Source: CAVPHV01 sp963704825
Lineage (GTDB): Bacteria > Actinomycetota > Acidimicrobiia > Spongiisociales > UBA5794
DNA: 64,000 bases
Assembly (NCBI GenBank): GCA_963704825.1
Contig: CAVPHV010000005.1
Span: 124,001 to 188,000 of the forward strand
Direction: 5' to 3'
Both the position numbers and the translations under genes were made by a program. Positions 62,401 to 64,000 of the stretch are shown piece after piece (the stretch's first letter is position 1; every line of letters starts with the position of its first letter). Below the pieces are notes generated by a model. That model made no database searches, was not told where the DNA came from, and saw only the letters and a list, made by a program, of their open reading frames with translations.

Positions 62401-64000
62401 TCACACACCCAGCGCGCCGGGGCCTGACTCCAACAGCTCGACGAAACCGTCTTCATCGAGCACCGGCACTCCGTGTTGCTCAGCCTTGGCCAGCTTGGAG
62501 CCCGGGGAGGCACCTGCCACCACGGCTGAGGTGCGCTTGGAGACCGAACCGGTGACCTTGCCGCCCCGCGATTCGATCGCCGCCTTTGCCTCGTCGCGGG
62601 TGAAGCCCTCGAGGGAGCCGGTCACCACCACAGTGAGGCCCGCAAGAAGGTCATCCTGCTCCGTCGGTTCTGGCTCGGGATCGGCGAGGCGCACACCGGC
62701 GGCGCCCAGCTTGGCGACCAAACGGCGGTTGTCTTCGTCCTGCAACCATTTGACAACCGAACCGGCGATCTCGTGACCGAGGCCGTGGATGGCGGTGATC
62801 TCGTTCTCCGTCGCCGCCATCAGGTTCTCCATGGACACGAACTCGCGGGCCAACGTCCGCGCCACGGTGCCGCCCACCATCGGGATACCCAAAGCGGTCA
62901 ACACCTGGCCGAGGGGCCGGTCCTTGGCGCCGTCGATGGCTCCAAGCAGGTTGCTCACCGAAGTTTCCCCCCAACCTTCGAAGCCGAGAAGGTCGTCTCG
63001 CTCGAGAAGGAAGATGTCGGCAGGGTCGGAGATCAGGCCCTCACGCAGGAGCAGATCGACCGTCTGGTAGCCGAGACCCTCGATGTCCATACCGGTGCGC
63101 GAGGCAAAGTGGAACAGGTACTCACGCAACCGACTCGGGCATTCATAACCACCTGTGCAGCGATGTTTGGCCTCGCCTTCGGGCAAGACGATGGGGTTGC
63201 CGCAAAAAGGGCACTTCTTCGGCATTCGCCACACCCGGGCCTTGGACGGCCGCGCCGACAGCACCGGAGCCACCACCTCGGGGATCACGTCACCGGCGCG
63301 GCGCACGATCACCGTGTCGCCGACCCGAACGTCCTTGCGTTGGATCTCCCCCTCGTTGTGCAATGTCGCCGTCGTCACGGTAACCCCACCCACGAACACG
63401 GGTTCCAGCACGGCATATGGCGTCACGGCCCCGGTTCGGCCGACGTTGATCTCGATCGCCGCCAGCACCGTGGTCTTCTCCTCAGGGGGCAGCTTGTAGG
63501 CAACGGCCCAGCGCGGACTCTTGGCAGTGAATCCGAGCAGGCGCTGGTCGGCCAGCGAATCCAGCTTGACGACGACACCGTCGATCTCGTAGTCGGGGGC
63601 GTGGCGATTGGCCAGAGCCTCGGCCACATAGGCTTCGACCTGGCCGAGGTCGTCGACCCGCCGATTCGCCGGATTGACCCTCAGCCCGAGGTCGGCGAGC
63701 CACGACATGGACTCCGAATGTGACTCGAAGGAAGGCCCACCATCCAGAAAGCCGAGTTGGTAGATCCAGACGTTCAAGTTGCGACCTGCCGTGACCGCCG
63801 GGTCTTTTTGCCGGACGGAGCCGGCGGCCGTGTTGCGGGGGTTCACATAGGGCTTCTCCCCGCGTTCGGCCTGACGAGCATTCAGTGCCGCAAAGGCCGA
63901 CACCGGCATGTAGATCTCCCCCCGCACCTCCATCACCAGCGGCGCCGCGCCCTGGAGACGGAGCGGGATCGCCTCGATGGTGCGCACATTGGCGGTGATG
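62401..64000 (-). CDS. ligA: NAD-dependent DNA ligase (5' end cut by window edge)
   Basis: The frame is open to the edge, so about 533 C-terminal codons are seen. They cover the end of the adenylation domain (ITANVRTIEAIPLRL at the edge, EIDGVVVKLD), the OB fold, a four-Cys zinc finger (CPFCGNP and two later Cys), helix-hairpin-helix repeats and a C-terminal BRCT domain. The AMP-accepting Lys lies beyond the window. It seals nicks in replication and repair. Confidence 0.94.
   Translation of the reverse strand, partial: ITANVRTIEAIPLRLQGAAPLVMEVRGEIYMPVSAFAALNARQAERGEKPYVNPRNTAAGSVRQKDPAVTAGRNLNVWIYQLGFLDGGPSFESHSESMSWLADLGLRVNPANRRVDDLGQVEAYVAEALANRHAPDYEIDGVVVKLDSLADQRLLGFTAKSPRWAVAYKLPPEEKTTVLAAIEINVGRTGAVTPYAVLEPVFVGGVTVTTATLHNEGEIQRKDVRVGDTVIVRRAGDVIPEVVAPVLSARPSKARVWRMPKKCPFCGNPIVLPEGEAKHRCTGGYECPSRLREYLFHFASRTGMDIEGLGYQTVDLLLREGLISDPADIFLLERDDLLGFEGWGETSVSNLLGAIDGAKDRPLGQVLTALGIPMVGGTVARTLAREFVSMENLMAATENEITAIHGLGHEIAGSVVKWLQDEDNRRLVAKLGAAGVRLADPEPEPTEQDDLLAGLTVVVTGSLEGFTRDEAKAAIESRGGKVTGSVSKRTSAVVAGASPGSKLAKAEQHGVPVLDEDGFVELLESGPGALGV

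Overview
The window is high-GC bacterial chromosome that reads like an actinobacterium, possibly of the class Acidimicrobiia (class is an inference). Supporting signs are a mycothiol-conjugate amidase (mca), coenzyme F420 genes (cofC and a luciferase-like F420 oxidoreductase), C/G-ending codons nearly everywhere, GTG/TTG starts, and many genes whose start codon lies 6-8 nt after a TANNNT hexamer with no Shine-Dalgarno, the pattern of actinobacterial leaderless transcripts. I see no phage, insertion sequence, CRISPR array or rRNA. It is mostly housekeeping and metabolic DNA with some unusual accessory pieces.

Layout. 1-7.1 kb: a truncated secreted RTX-repeat metzincin, a cell-wall amidase, pruA, a lone receiver-domain protein, an MFS carrier and a phosphoribosyltransferase. 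7.2-13.7 kb: a lipid kinase, then a tightly overlapped minus-strand module of two P-loop GTPases and an MscS channel, with a coiled-coil/nuclease-fold protein divergent from it. 13.7-20.4 kb: mca, a Cas4-like nuclease, a VanW/PASTA envelope protein, pyruvate kinase and a DUF72 protein. 20.3-22.8 kb: a polar amino-acid ABC importer. 22.8-27 kb: F420-related and short oxidoreductase/deacetylase genes. 27-33.5 kb: an orphan sugar-ABC ATPase with foreign-looking codon use, an SDR lacking its catalytic Tyr, an RND transporter broken by a +1 frameshift, an aldo/keto reductase and a FIST protein.

33.6-33.8 kb holds tRNA-Gln(CTG) and tRNA-Glu(CTC). Then come a radical-SAM sulfatase-maturase-like protein with a C-terminal SEC-C tail and a divergent GT4 / GH130 carbohydrate pair. 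A minus-strand run follows: ilvE, an unknown gene, a FAH-family hydrolase, gltX and a VOC protein with a second frameshift. 44-50.5 kb: an MFS drug transporter, an S9 peptidase, pgpA, a 60-bp palindrome, serA, a UspA protein and a DUF983 protein. 50.5-54.9 kb: the gatCAB operon with two trailing genes. 55-58.9 kb: a three-gene secreted/membrane operon of unknown function. 58.9-61.9 kb: dapC-dapD-dapE for diaminopimelate synthesis. The window ends in ligA, cut by the edge.

Functional themes: gltX, gatCAB and both tRNAs fit the indirect Gln-tRNA(Gln) route. dapCDE, VanW, the amidase and pgpA serve the envelope. The best candidates for something new are the GTPase-pair/MscS module, the 55-58.9 kb surface-protein operon and the consistent leaderless-promoter pattern.
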